Assembly: GCA_963932465.1 (NCBI GenBank)
Contig: OZ010795.1
Coordinates: forward strand, 518,201,451-518,265,450
Length of the DNA: 64,000 nucleotides
From: Maratus speciosus
Lineage: Eukaryota; Arthropoda; Arachnida; Araneae; Salticidae
Direction of reading: 5' to 3'
Below the pieces are notes generated by a model. It was given only the letters and a program-made list of their open reading frames with translations. It did not search any database and was not told the DNA's origin. Every line of letters begins with the position of its first letter. Positions within the stretch are counted from its first letter, which is position 1. Positions 43,864-56,054 of the stretch are shown here, one piece after another. A program made the position numbers and the translations under genes.

Positions 43864-44055
43864 ACAGTAGAACACCGCTAATGCGAAATTTCGGGTAATC
43901 CAAACCGAATTTATTTTTGAAAATTACATTTGGACAAATTATCTGAAAATATTACCTTGTGAAATTTTCCGGATTAAATGATGAATGTCGGGAAAAACGT
44001 TAGAATTACAAAAAAATGGCAGTAAAGTATGTTTTTTTATTCTTTAAACAGCTTG
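43864..44055. repeat. Possible pogo-like MITE fragment
   Basis: CAGTAGAACACCGCTAATGC at 43866 resembles pogo-like 5' ends. It is followed by 'aatttcgggtaatccaaacc', and similar 'cggataatccgaat' phrases occur at 55351-55390 beside an inverse GAATCTGAATCC end. No partner TIR here. Confidence 0.4.
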
Positions 44056-46407
44056 TCTATCAATATCAATATTATAAAGGACAAACATATCTGTGCGTAA
44101 TGCATACGTCATTTTGCGAATTGCAACACTTGAAATATGAAATGAAATTTTGGTTTTGCAATTTTCTCTACTGAAAATTTTTAAACTTCTAAACATCGCA
44201 CATTTTAAATTTTTACACCGTCGTATAAGAATAAAAATTGCTCTTTTAAATGCAATTTGTTTGAAAGCTATATCTCAATTAGCTTTTGAGATATTAATTT
44301 TTTTGCGGTTTTAATACCATTTTTCTTATCGTGGCAACAAAAGTACCTCATTTCTATTGAAAGCCATTGAAAGTAAACGAAAAATAGTTGAAAATAGGAG
44401 ATACTGTATCTTTTTGTTGCTATTTTCTCATAAAACCTGAAAAAATAGTTGAAAATAAAATATGAGCTATGTCAAGAATGTTGTCTGTTGTGATAATGTC
44501 TGTTATGATAATGACATCACTTTTCTATAGACGAAGTTTAAGACTGGGTTGTAAAAGTAGATTGCTTTAGCGGATGCAAATGACGTCATTTTATAAAAAA
44601 GCGTGTATTTTAATTCTTAAACCTGAATTATGTTTTGTAGAAGTGCGTCATTTTCACAGCCCAGCTGCTTTGAAATTCTTCACAGGTGATGGATTTGCTT
44701 CGCCGAGTTAGACAAGCGAACAAATAATTCGTGGTTTAAAATAATATCGCGTTCCTGAAGTTTTTGTCTAAAATTCTCTCCAATAATAAAATTTTAATGC
44801 TGTTCTTTAGGACATTCTACTATAATTTTATCAAAATAACATAATTTGCTTAATTTAATTTTTCCTAATTTTATATAATCTATATATTTAAAATACAAGT
44901 GTGTTTTTTAGTCATCTGCCCTGATTTTTCTGCTGAACCAATTTTACTAATATATATATATATTTAAACTGAAAACTCTTCCTTTGTAGATGTGGTCGCG
45001 CTATCTGTTTCTTTTTTAAATATCCCCACTTTTATATTTTAATTTTAAAAGCATTTTATGAAATTTCTTCAAAATGATGAAAATTAGATAGCTTTCATTG
45101 CTGCAGACAAGAGAGAAATAATGAGGTATTTTAAACTTTATTCATGCTATTTTCTGATAAAAATTCAAAATTGTTTATATAAATTGTTGCATAGGGTTTA
45201 GTGGCGCAAAATCCCATTAGGAGCAGAATATTATATTAGGGCATAATATCGGAAAATGACATACTGCTTTTGAAAACACGCATTTTTCCTCATAAAGTTT
45301 CTATATTGTTTTTCCTTCTGCATGTGTACTGATACTAATTTTCAGACACTAGGCGAAATGCTTATTTAAGTCAAAATGAAATCATATTTAAAAGAAAACG
45401 ATCATTTTCTTAGATAAAACTAAGTCTTTTAACACAAATGCATCTAAAACCCATAAATTACTGAAATTTTTACTCTTCACAATTGAGATTAGAATCTCAA
45501 ATAAAGAGTGCGTCTGTTCACATAAAAGATGTTGCTGGCAATCTTGACTTCAAGTTTTGAGTTAAAATGATTTTTAAATGATCAAACAAAATATAATTTT
45601 TTTAAAAATGATGAATATGGATATGAGAAGTGCGTATGCAAATTTTGAGAAGGTGAAAATTGCTGTTTTCATTCTGGAAATCCAAGCATAAGAGCCTCAA
45701 TTGATAACCACATCCTAAAAACTGATCTTTATTGTATTTTACTGATTATGTATCTATATTATAAAGAACAAACAACAAAAACACAAATCATCAAAAACAT
45801 GAAAAAACACAAATCTAACATATTTGTAATCGTACAATTTAAATTTTTAGATCACGAAATAGGATTTTTTTTTTTTTTTTTTTTTCAAATGGAATTTGTT
45901 TGCAAAGTTCATCTCAGTTTACGGATTGTCTATGGTTTCAAAAACAATTTTAAAGCATGAAATATTTTTTAATTTATCTATATCGCGCGGAGCTCGATTA
46001 CGAAAGATTAATCCGTTTGCCCTTAAAACAAAATAAAGAGTTCACAATTTTCTTACGGGCATTAAAAAAAACTTCCCTATGAATAAATAAATAAAATAAC
46101 ATAAATAAAACACAAATTTACCAGACATGTATAAGCTCTGAAATTATCAGAATATAAAAGGATAACATAAGTAGAAAAATCTTGGCAAATAACTCTTAGC
46201 ATGCGGCTAATAAGAAAATATCGCTTTTGATAAATTTCAAAAATGTATTTGATTGTGTAATTCGTATTTTCCATATGAAAAATGCTTTTTTAATGTACGT
46301 GGTCAATCTAAAAAATTTATTGCATATAAAAAATTGTTAGCTTTCAATAAAAAAAAAAAAAATCACCTATATTCTTTAACCCGGGAAGACCGGGTACGAT
46401 CCCCTAG
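44056..46407 (+). mobile_element. Helitron-like unit H-A (tandem array, first)
   Basis: 5' end TCTATCAATATCAATATTAT then AAAGGACAAACATATCTGTG; 3' end a CCCGG-GAAGA-CCGGG hairpin followed by TACGATCCC and CTAG (46404-46407). A second 5'-type end (TCTATATTATAAAGAACAAA) lies inside at 45753, so the unit is a composite of two 5' ends and one 3' end. No Rep/helicase gene. The next unit begins at the next base. Confidence 0.75.
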
Positions 46408-49333
46408 TCTTAATTATAAAGGACAAACATATCTGTGCGTAACGCATACGTCATTTTGCGAATGGCAACACTTTGAAATTTGAAATAAAATTTTGGTTTT
46501 GCAATTTTCTCTACTATAAATTTTTAAACTGCTAAACATCGCGCATTTTAAATTTTTACACCGTCGTATAAGGAAAAAAATGCTCTTTTAAATCCAATTT
46601 GTTTTAAAGCTGTATCTCAATTTATTTTTGAGACATTAATTTTTTTGTAGTTTTTAATACCATTTTTCTTATCGTGGCAACAAAAGTACCTCATTTCTAT
46701 TGAAAGTCATTGAAAGTAAACGGAAAATAGTCGAAAGTAGGAGATACTGTATCTTTCTGTTGCCATTTTCTCATAAAACCTGAAAAAAAAGTTGAAATTA
46801 AAACATGGGCTTTGTCAAGAATATTGTCTGTTATCCCGTGACATTGACGTCATATGCACACTTTTCTATAGATGAAATTTAAGACTGAATTGTAAAAGTG
46901 GATTGCTTTAGCGGATGCAAATGACGTCATTTTATAAAAAAGCGTGCATTTTAATTCTTAAACCTGAATTATGTTTTGTAGAAGTGCGTCATTTTCACAG
47001 TTCAGCTGCTTTGAAATTCGTCACAGGTAAAAATGCTTCATTTTTGAAAATAATGTAATCGAAATCATACAGTGATAAAACGCAATGTTTTACAAAAATT
47101 AGAGAGTCTTTATAAAAGAAAGGTGATATGCAAATAATAGCGATTTATATTTCAGAAATTGCTGATTCTCGCCTGGATGGATTTGCTTCGCCGAGTTAGA
47201 CAAACAAACAAATAACTCGAGGTTTAAAATAATATCATGTTCCTGAAGTTATTGTCCAAAATTCTCTCGAATAATAAAACTTTAATGTTATTCTTTAAGA
47301 CATTCTACTCTAATTTTATCAAAATAACATAATTTGCTTAATTTAATTTTTCCTAATTTTATATAATCAATATATTTAAATCGCAAGTGTGCTTTTAGTC
47401 ATCTGCCTTGATCTTTCTGCTGAACCAATTTTACTAATATATTTTTTAACTGAAAGCTCTTCCTTTGTAGACGTGATCGCACTATCTGTTTGTTTTGTTT
47501 TTTTAAGTATCCCCACTTTTATATTTTAATTTTAAAAGCATTTTATGAAATTTCTTCAAAATGATGAAAATTAGATAGCTTTCATTATTTCAGACAAGAG
47601 AGAAATAATGAGGTATTTTTAACTTTATTCATGCTATTTTCTGATAAAAATTCAAAATTGTTGGCAAAAATTGTAGTATAGGGTTTAGTGGTGGAAAATC
47701 TCATTAGGACCAGGATATTATATTAGGGGCATAATAACGGAATATGACATACTGCTTTTGAAAACACGCATTTCTCCTCATAAATTTTCTATATTGTTTT
47801 TCCATCTGCATGTGTACTAATACTAAGCTTCAGACACAAGGCGAAATGCTTATTTAAGTGAAAATGAAGTCATATTTAAAAGAAAACGACCATTTTCTTA
47901 GATAAAACTAAACATTTTAACACAAATGCGTCTAAAAAACATCAATTACGGAAATTTTTACTCTCCGGAATTGAGTTTAGAATCTCAAGTAAAGAGTGCG
48001 TCTGTTCACATAAAATATGTTGCTGACAATCGTGACTTCAAGTAGTTTTGAGTGAAAATGATTTTTAAATAATTAAACGAATACATTTTTTTTAAAATTA
48101 TGAATATGGATATGAGAAGTGCGTATGCAAATTTTGAGAAAGTGAAAAATGCTGTTTTCATTCCGGAAATCAAAGTATAAGAGCCTCAATTGAAAACCAC
48201 ATCCTAATAACTGATCTTTATTATATTTTACTAAGTATCTATCTATATTATAAAGAACCAAGGTATCTGGTGCGTAACGCTGACGTCATTTTGCGAATGG
48301 CAACACTTTACGATCAAATTTCGATCTTGAAATTTTCGCTACCGCAATTTTTTAATATTCTGACCATCCTACATTTTCAATTTTCGTCGCATAGGGGAAA
48401 AAATTTACTTTCAAATGCAATTTGTTTAAAAACTGTATTCATTGACATATGTATTATATTTTCTAAAATAATTTTTAAGCATGATTTTTTTAAAGTTTAT
48501 CTTATCATGTGCCGGTTTCAATACATAATAATAATAAATATTTTGCACATAAAGCAACAAACATTTTTCAGCATTTGTTTCTGACTATTTTTGCATAACG
48601 AAATTAATACTTCCTTTATAAACATATAAAAGAATAATATTGAAAAAACCGCCAATCTAACATATTTGTGTACGTCAAATTAACGAAATTAACACTTCTT
48701 TTATTAACAAATAAAAGAATAATATTGAAAAAAAAAACACAAATCTAACATATTTGTAATCGTACAATTTAAATTTTTAAATCACCAAATAGGATTTTTT
48801 TTTTCAAATGGAATTTGTTTGCAAAGTTCATCTCAGTTTACTGATTGTCTATGGTTTTAAAAACAATTTTAAAGCATGAAATATTTTTTAATTTATCTAT
48901 ATCCCGCGGATCTCGATTACGAAAGATTAATCCGTTTGCCCTTAAAACAAAATAAAGAGTTCATCCTTTTCTTACGGCTAATAACCATTAAAAAAAAAAT
49001 TCCCTATGAATAAATAAATAAAATAATATAAATAAAACACAAATTTACCAGACATGTATAAGCTCTGAAATTATCAGAATATAAAATGATACTACAAGTA
49101 GCAAAATCTTGGCAAATAACTCTTAGCATGTGGCTAATAAGAAAATATCGCTTTTGATAAATTTCAAAATTTATTTGATTGTATAATTCGTATTTTCCAT
49201 ATGCGAAATGCTTTTTTAATGTAAGCGGTCAATCTAAAAAATTTATTGCATATAAAAAAAATATTAGTTTCCAATTAAAAAAATGTTTTGAGCTATATTT
49301 TTTAACACGGGAAGCCCGGGTACAATCCACTAG
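46408..49333 (+). mobile_element. Helitron-like unit H-B (tandem array, second)
   Basis: Starts TCTTAATTATAAAGGACAAA directly after the CTAG of H-A. It aligns with H-A along nearly its whole length, including 'gatggatttgcttcgccgag', 'catttctcctcataaattt' and the internal 5'-type end at 48238 (TCTATCTATATTATAAAGAA). Compared with H-A it has ~130 bp more near 47030-47160 and a longer inner part. 3' end: CCCGG-type hairpin, then TACAATCCA and CTAG (49330-49333). Confidence 0.75.
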
Positions 49334-52065
49334 TCTATCTATATTATAAAGGACAAACATATCTGTGCGTAACGCATACGTCATTTTGCGAATGGCAACA
49401 CTTTGAAATTTGAAATAAAATTTTGGTTTTGTAATTTCCTCTACTGCAAATTTTTATACTTCTAAACGTCGCACATTTTAAATTTTTACACCGCCGTATA
49501 ACGAAAAAAATGCTCTTTTAAATGCAATTTGTTTGAAAGCTGTATCTCGTTTTAATTTTAAGATATTAATTTTTTTGTAGTTTTTATTACTTTTTTTGTA
49601 ATCGTGGCAGCTTAAGTACTCCATTTCTGTTGAAACTAAGGGGGGGGGGGGAAAGGAAAATAGTAGATTGCTGTATCTTTTTGTTGCCATTTTCTCATAA
49701 AAAAACCGGAAAAAAAATTGAAATTAAAATACGTGCTATGTCAAAAATATCGTCTGTTATAAAACCCACTGAGTTTTGGCTTTATTTCGTTGTTATTTAT
49801 CAATTAAATGATTTTGCCGTGCCGGCTCCATTGCGAAATATTAATAAACAATTTGCACATTAAAAAAAAAAGTTCAGAATTTCATTCCCGCTAATTTTCT
49901 ACAACGAAATTAAAGCTTCATCAATAAATAAATGAAAGAATAATATATAGAAAAGCACGAATTTAACATATATGTAGTCGAACAATTTAAATTTTTAGAG
50001 CTGAATTGGGAAAAATATGTGCTTTTAAATGTAATTTGTATGAAATAGAGTTGCTAGGCAACTGTTAAAGTAAAAGAGAAAAAATAATCTATATATTGAA
50101 AACACAAGATAGCTTTTTTAGACATCTTCCTTGAACTTTCTAACGTACGAATTTTGCTAATAATTCTGTTTTTTAAATGAAAGCTGTTCATTTCTAGATG
50201 TCCTCGCACTAGCTATTTTTCTAAGTATTTTCACTTTTATATTTTTAATTTAATTTGAAAAGATTTTTTGAAATTTCATCAAAATGGTAGCAATCGTATT
50301 ATTTCCACTGTCGCAGAAAAAAAGAAATATTGGGGTTTATTTATCCTTATTGTTACCATCTACTCATTGCAATTAAAAATAACTTTATTTTAAGTCTGAA
50401 CAGAAAATGACGTCACTATTTAAAAAACATTTTCGCTCATAAAGCTAATGTTACAATATATTTTCATTCGGCTGATACCGAATTTGAGGCACTTGGCGTA
50501 ATGCTTCAGTAAGTGCCATATTTAAAAGAAAACAATCCTTTTCTTTGATAAAACTATATATTTTTACCCGAATACATCTAAAAGACATAAGTTTCTGGAA
50601 TTTGTACTTCGCGGTACTAAAATTAGACCCTCAATCCAAAAGAATACATTTTCACATGCAAAGTTTTAGCTGACAAGCGGAACTTCACGTTTGAAAATCT
50701 ATCTATATTATAAAGGAAAAATATGTCCGTGCGTACGGCTGACGTCATTTTGAGAATGGCAACGCTTGATGATTAAATGTCGGATTTGCAATCTTTGCTA
50801 CTGCAATTTTTTGAATTTCTAAACATCGCGCATCTTCAATTTTTACACCCGTTATATAGGGAAAAAAATCTACTTTCAAATGCAATTTTCTTGAAAACTG
50901 TATCTTAATTGATTTATTTATTGTCTTTTTAAATAATTTTCAAGAATAATCTTTTTTAATCTATATCCATTGCGTACAGGCTCCATTATGGAATAAGCCA
51001 TTTGCGCTTAAAATAATATAAATAATTCAGCATTTGTCCCTGACTAATTTTTTATAGCGAAATTAAAACTTCATCAATCTATTATATTAAAAAGTGACTG
51101 TCCATTTGTATTTCACAGCTGTTCCTCCTAGAATATGGAATGTTTGGTGATCAAATTAACGCCAGTTATCCGCAAGGGTCCGAGAATGTTAAACGTGGTC
51201 GTAGAAGTTTAGAATTTGTTTAGTTTTTGAGATATAATTTTTTACGTTATTTTTGATGACATTTCTGTAATGATGGAAACTAAAATTGCTCCATTTTTGT
51301 GGATAAAAGAGAGAAAATGGAAAATGACAAGGATTATTAGGTCATTGTTTGAAATCATTTTTAAATTGAAATTAACGTATATTTGAATAAATAGAGAAAA
51401 AAAAAATGATTGTAGTTTTCAAGAAAATTTCACGAAATACGAACTCACACATATTCAAGCTTCAGGAATCCGTTTTTTTTAGAAACACAAATTCGACTCT
51501 CGACTGGAGCATTGAGATAAATTCTGTTGACGTCAAAAGAAAAAAAAAACATCGTACGTTATTTTAATTTAATTTAAAGTCGTAAAGTAGATTTTCAGCC
51601 TTTTATTAGCCTTAAGTTGGGTAATAAAACATTTCAGAAGCGGACATTAAAAATGCGAAAAAGCGAGAAAAAAAAAGAGGAAAGTTTTAGCGAGAAAAAA
51701 AAGTAATTCTTTAAATATTTATTTTAAATCATAAATATTAAATACTTCTGAATAAATTCGTCCGAACAAATTCATTTTTGTATAAGACCCAAATGACATC
51801 ATTTCTACGAACTCCGAAATTCGAAGCAAAATCTTGGAAGAGCGAAAAGCTCTAGGCAAATAAAGTTATAGAATATGTGCATTTTTATTGGGAAAGTTTT
51901 GACTTAAATTGTAAATATAACTTATTATTTGAAATATTGTATTTAATAAAATTAATATTGCAATGGCTTTCTAAATTTACAATAAAGTTAAGATTTCCTT
52001 TTTTGCAAAAATATCGATTGTCTCATACAATTCAAAAGCAACACAACGGGTTGCTACGCAACTAG
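49334..52065 (+). mobile_element. Helitron-like unit H-C (tandem array, third)
   Basis: Starts TCTATCTATATTATAAAGGA directly after the CTAG of H-B. The first ~400 bases match H-A and H-B; the rest is more diverged. An internal 5'-type end (TCTATCTATATTATAAAGGA) lies at 50699. The 3' end has AGCAAC/GTTGCT arms near 52038-52054, then ACGCAA and CTAG at 52062-52065. It too lacks a transposition gene. Confidence 0.65.
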
Positions 52066-55000
52066 TACTAATAAAAGAATAAATCGCTGTGTGTGTGTGT
52101 GTCTGTCTGTCTGTCTGTCTGTGTGCTATGGCTAGCGAAAACTACCGCACGTAGTCGTCTGAAAATTAAGATGTGATTAGTCCAAGACAGGTCCTGACAC
52201 ACCTGAGGCTCGGATTTTTAATTTTTTAAGGGCCGGGGCCCCTGGGCCCCTTTCAGTTTTGATGCACTAAAACGTTAATAACATGCCTCTTTTCTATCCG
52301 ATCTTCTTCATTTATGGGATGAATTATCCTTTTAGTTTCTGCCTCATTTCTGCATTTCACTTAAGACCCTGGCACCTTTGCAAGAGGCCCAGTACAGGGC
52401 CCCTTGAAGTTTCAGTGCACTAAATTGTTAATAACATGCCTCTTTTCTATCCGATCTTCTTCGTTTTTGGGGTGAATTCTCCTTTTGGAGTTTCTGCCCT
52501 ATTTCCACATTTCAGTTAAGACCCTGGCACCCTTGCAAGGGGCCCGGTACAGGGCCCCTTGAAGTTTTAGTGCACTAAATTGTCAATAACATGCATCATT
52601 TCTAAACGATCTTCTTCGTTTTTGGTGTGAATTCTCCTTTCAGTTTGTTCCCGATTTTAACATTTCAGTTAAGTCCCTGACACCCTTGCAAGGGGCCCAG
52701 TACAGAGCTCCTTGAACTTTTAGTGGAATTAATTGTTAATAACAAGCATCTTTTCTATCCGATCTCCTTTGTTTTTGGGGTGAATTTTCCTTTCCTTTTC
52801 TACCTCATTTCAACATTTCAGTTAAGACTCTGGCACCCTGTCCAGGGGCCCGGTACAGGGCCCTTGAAGTATTACTGCTCTAAATTGCTAATAATATGCT
52901 TCTTTTCTATCCGATCTTCATCGTTTTTGGGGTGAATTCTCCTTTTCTTTTCTGTCCCATTTCTACATTTCAGTTAAGGCCCTGGCACCCTGTCAAGGGG
53001 CCCAGTACAGGGCCTCTTGAAGTTTTAGGGCACTTAATTGTTAAAAACATGCCTCTTTTCTATCCGAACCTCTTCGTTTTTGGGGTGAATTCTCCTTTTA
53101 GTTTCTGCCCCATTTCTACATTTCAGTTAAGACCCTGGCACCCTTGCAAGGGGCCCGGTACAGGGCTCCTTGAAGTTTTAGTGCATTACACTTTTAATAA
53201 ATTGTTTCCTTTTTATCCGATCTTCAGTTTTGGGATACTTTCTCCATTTAATTCTACTCCCGTATCTACAGTCCAGTTAAGAGCATGGGTCCGTCTAGGG
53301 TCCTGTAGGGCCCGGTGCAGGGCCCCTTAATTTTTTTGTGTGCCATGCGATTTTCACACCATAATTTTCTCACCTTCGAAATCCGTAGTTTTTCTTGAAC
53401 TCTTCTGCTTAGACCAACACTCACATATACTTATCGGGCCCCTAGGACCCTTTTTTAAGTATTTCCCCAATTTTTTGCACATTTCTTTTAAATTACATTC
53501 TAATGATTAATTCTTACCCTATGCTTAATCTCAACTAATCAAAGATCTAAAACGCTAAGCCCTAAAACGTTGTAACATGTTTTCATCTTAGGGCCTTTTC
53601 TCAACTATCAGTTGGCCCCTTTTGGGCCCCCTATTATAACTCCCTTAAAAATAGTCCGATTCACTAGGTTTTTTTTCTGACAGCATCTTAGGTTCTCCAG
53701 CTATGACATGAACGACAAAAAAATTATTTCAGGCTTCAACTACCACCATTTTTTAATATAAATCGTGTTCTTAGGGCCCTTGATGCATCTTCTTTAAAAA
53801 TGATCTGAATTCCTTGGAATTTTCTTTATCATAGTTCTACCGTACTCAAATTACATTAAAAACTACTAAAAAATGTATTTATACCAAACTACATGCCACT
53901 TAAGTCCCTTCTCCCTTGGAGCCCGGTACAAGGCCCCTTGAAGCTTTTGCACAATAAATTATTAATAAATTGCCTCTCTTAATCCGATCTTCATTTTTGG
54001 AGCCATTTTTCCATTTAGTTATTCTCCAGTTTCTATATTCCAGTTAAAACCCTGGGGCACCTTAGGGTCCTGTAGAGCCTACTTTCGTGTGGAACTTTTT
54101 GTGTGCTATGCATTTTTTACACCCTAATTTTCTAACCTTCTCATTGCATGATTTTAAGATTGAGTCTTCGACTCTTCCCCCTAGACCCGCACCCTCATAT
54201 TTTTATTGGTGCACTAGGGCCCTTTTTAAGCATTTACATCATTTTTTCGCATTTCTTTAAAATATTATTCTAATGATTATTTCATACCCTATGATTAATT
54301 TTGACTAATTGAAGATCTAAAACGCTAAGTACTAAAACATTTAAACATGTTTTCATGTTAGGGCCCTTCTCTCAACTAACAGTTGGGCACTTTTCGGCCC
54401 ACTGTTATAGCTCTCTTAAAAATGGTCCGAATCACGAACATTTTTTTCCTAACAACTTCTTAGGTTCTCAAGCTGCTACATGAAAGACAAAAAAAAATTG
54501 AAGACTTCAGCTGCCACCAATTTTGAATATTAATCGTCTTCATGGGGTCTTTGTTGCAGCTTCTTTAAAAACTCTCCTATTCTATTGCAATTTTCTTTAA
54601 CATAGTTTTAGCGTCTTCCAGATATTTAAAACCCCTAAAAAATTTCTTATACCCAACAACATTCCAGTTAAGACCCTGGAACCCAGGGCCCTGTCTTAAT
54701 TTATACCTCAGCTACCACCTTTTTCGAACAATAATCTCCTTTATCAGCATTAACTTACGTCACCTCACTACAACCGTAAATTAAAAATCGCGTTACTTTA
54801 AAGGTAAGTTTAGATAAGGGATTTCATCCGTTTATTAAATATTGTGTTAATGCTAACAGTGATTCATGAAATTTACATGGTGAGAAGGCATCTTCCACCG
54901 CTTGGTGGCGCATTATTTCCTCGGGTTTAAGGGCCCAATTTCAACGGAATTTGCTTCCTTCAACTTTCTGTATTATGAAATTTTATCATAGATTTTAGTT

Positions 55001-55200
55001 ACCAACATTTTCTAACATTAATGGCGGGTTCTTTTTTTTCTTTGGTTTCTTTGGGCTTGATTCCTAGGAGGTTTGGCTCACACAACTTGGTCTTCGATTG
55101 TCTCCGGCACGAGTAGTGGGGATCCAGAGTACAGGTTCGTTCGGAAAGAAGTTTGATGGGAACACATTAGGCACTGCGTAATTCCTAATTCTGAATTTCC
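52066..55200 (+). repeat. GGGCCC-rich repeat block, copy 2, with ~153-bp tandem units
   Basis: It begins right at the CTAG|T junction with TACTAATAAAAGAATAAATC, then (TG)n and (TCTG)n. Seven tandem units follow, marked by TTAAG before CCCTGG at 52361, 52516, 52669, 52822, 52974, 53127 and 53277 (spacings 150-155). Each contains 'ggggcccggtacagggcccc' or a variant. Beyond 53300 it runs parallel to copy 1 (19900-22250) to 'cttccaccgcttggtgg'. The 144-codon frame at 52896-53330 is a translation of the repeats, not a gene. Confidence 0.75.
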
Positions 55201-55292
55201 ATTGAATTATTATAAACATGAGAAGTGATTAAATAAGGAATACTATTTTTTTTCCGAAAGTCGTGCCGGATTAGAGGATGTTCAGTGTACTA

Positions 55293-55894
55293 CTAAGTAC
55301 TTATAACTTGTATTTTTTCTGCACTTATCTTTACCTTTTCTATTTTTATCGGAATTTCGGATAATCCGAATTTTTTGTAATCCGAACAAGCACCGGTCCC
55401 AGTTAATTCGGATTCAGATTCTACTGCATACAGTATAGAGTTATGTATGGAATAGCATATCGGGTAAATGGCCTCAACGGCTTTGCTGGCATAAAGCTTT
55501 CTTTTGCTGAAATTTTTCATGACCGTGTTGAATAAATGTGGCTGAATTTCGTTGATACTCTCAATCGTTCCTCTCAATTTTCTTCTTCAACGCGTGGGGG
55601 ATTGCGGGCTTGTTGGCATACACCTTAGACTCAAAAAAACTCCAAAGAAAAAAGTCCAACGGCATTAAATCTCATGATCTGGGCGACCAATTATGATCAC
55701 CACAACGGGAAGTCATACGACCAGGAAATGACTCATGCAGTTATTTAACAGTGAAAACATTTTTTTCTTTCGTGTCGTGCTCCACTTTTAATAACTCTGA
55801 ACTGTCAGCTGTCACTCTGTCTTTTTTTTCGTTGCAACACTTTACGCACAAATGGTGCAAATCTCAAATCTTGCGTCAATTTCGGAACACCCTG
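55293..55894 (-). pseudogene. Second mariner-like (DUF4817-type) transposase remnant with its 5' terminus
   Basis: The minus strand gives LDFFLWSFFESKVYANKPA at about 55600-55660, then KKKIER, a one-base shift, and TIESINEIQPHLFNTVMKNF down to about 55520. This is the C-terminal part of a mariner-like transposase (PLDFFLWG...VYA...RI...I...F). At 55880-55894 the complement of TACAGGGTGTTCCGAAATTG gives the element's 5' end, only ~180 bases from the C-terminal part, so most of the gene was deleted. Upstream of the box, SPDLN is decayed. It belongs to the same broad group as 17990-18217 but is a separate insertion in opposite orientation. Confidence 0.65.
55333..55437. repeat. Possible pogo-like terminal fragment
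   Basis: 'ggaatttcggataatccgaa' and 'ttcggattcagattctactg' resemble, inverted, the fragment at 43866 (CAGTAGAA plus 'ggtaatcc'). It overlaps the 3' side of the pseudogene. Confidence 0.3.
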
Positions 55895-55907
55895 TACTAT
55901 TATTTAA

Positions 55908-56054
55908 CTAGCGGACTTCGCCCGCTTCGCCGGACGGCTTCTCTAAAAGAACCTTGAATCAAACGAAATATATCTAGCAAAGATGAAATGTATTTACCTA
56001 TTTTTCAATTCCTACTATTAGTGCACACTCTCCCTATATTTATTTATTTATATA
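55908..56054 (-). mobile_element. Very short Helitron-like element or remnant
   Basis: The minus-strand 3' end GCGGGCGAAGTCCG-CTAG-T (CTAG at 55908-55911) and the minus-strand 5' side TATATAAATAAATAAATATA at 56035-56054 bracket only 147 bp. The 5' side touches the CTAG of the H2 element at 56055. It may be an internally deleted copy. Confidence 0.45.

Noticed and set aside
52896..53330. 144-codon open frame, one of the longest outside recognised transposons
   Set aside because: It is a translation of the ~153-bp tandem units; the peptide repeats itself at the unit period and has no domain.
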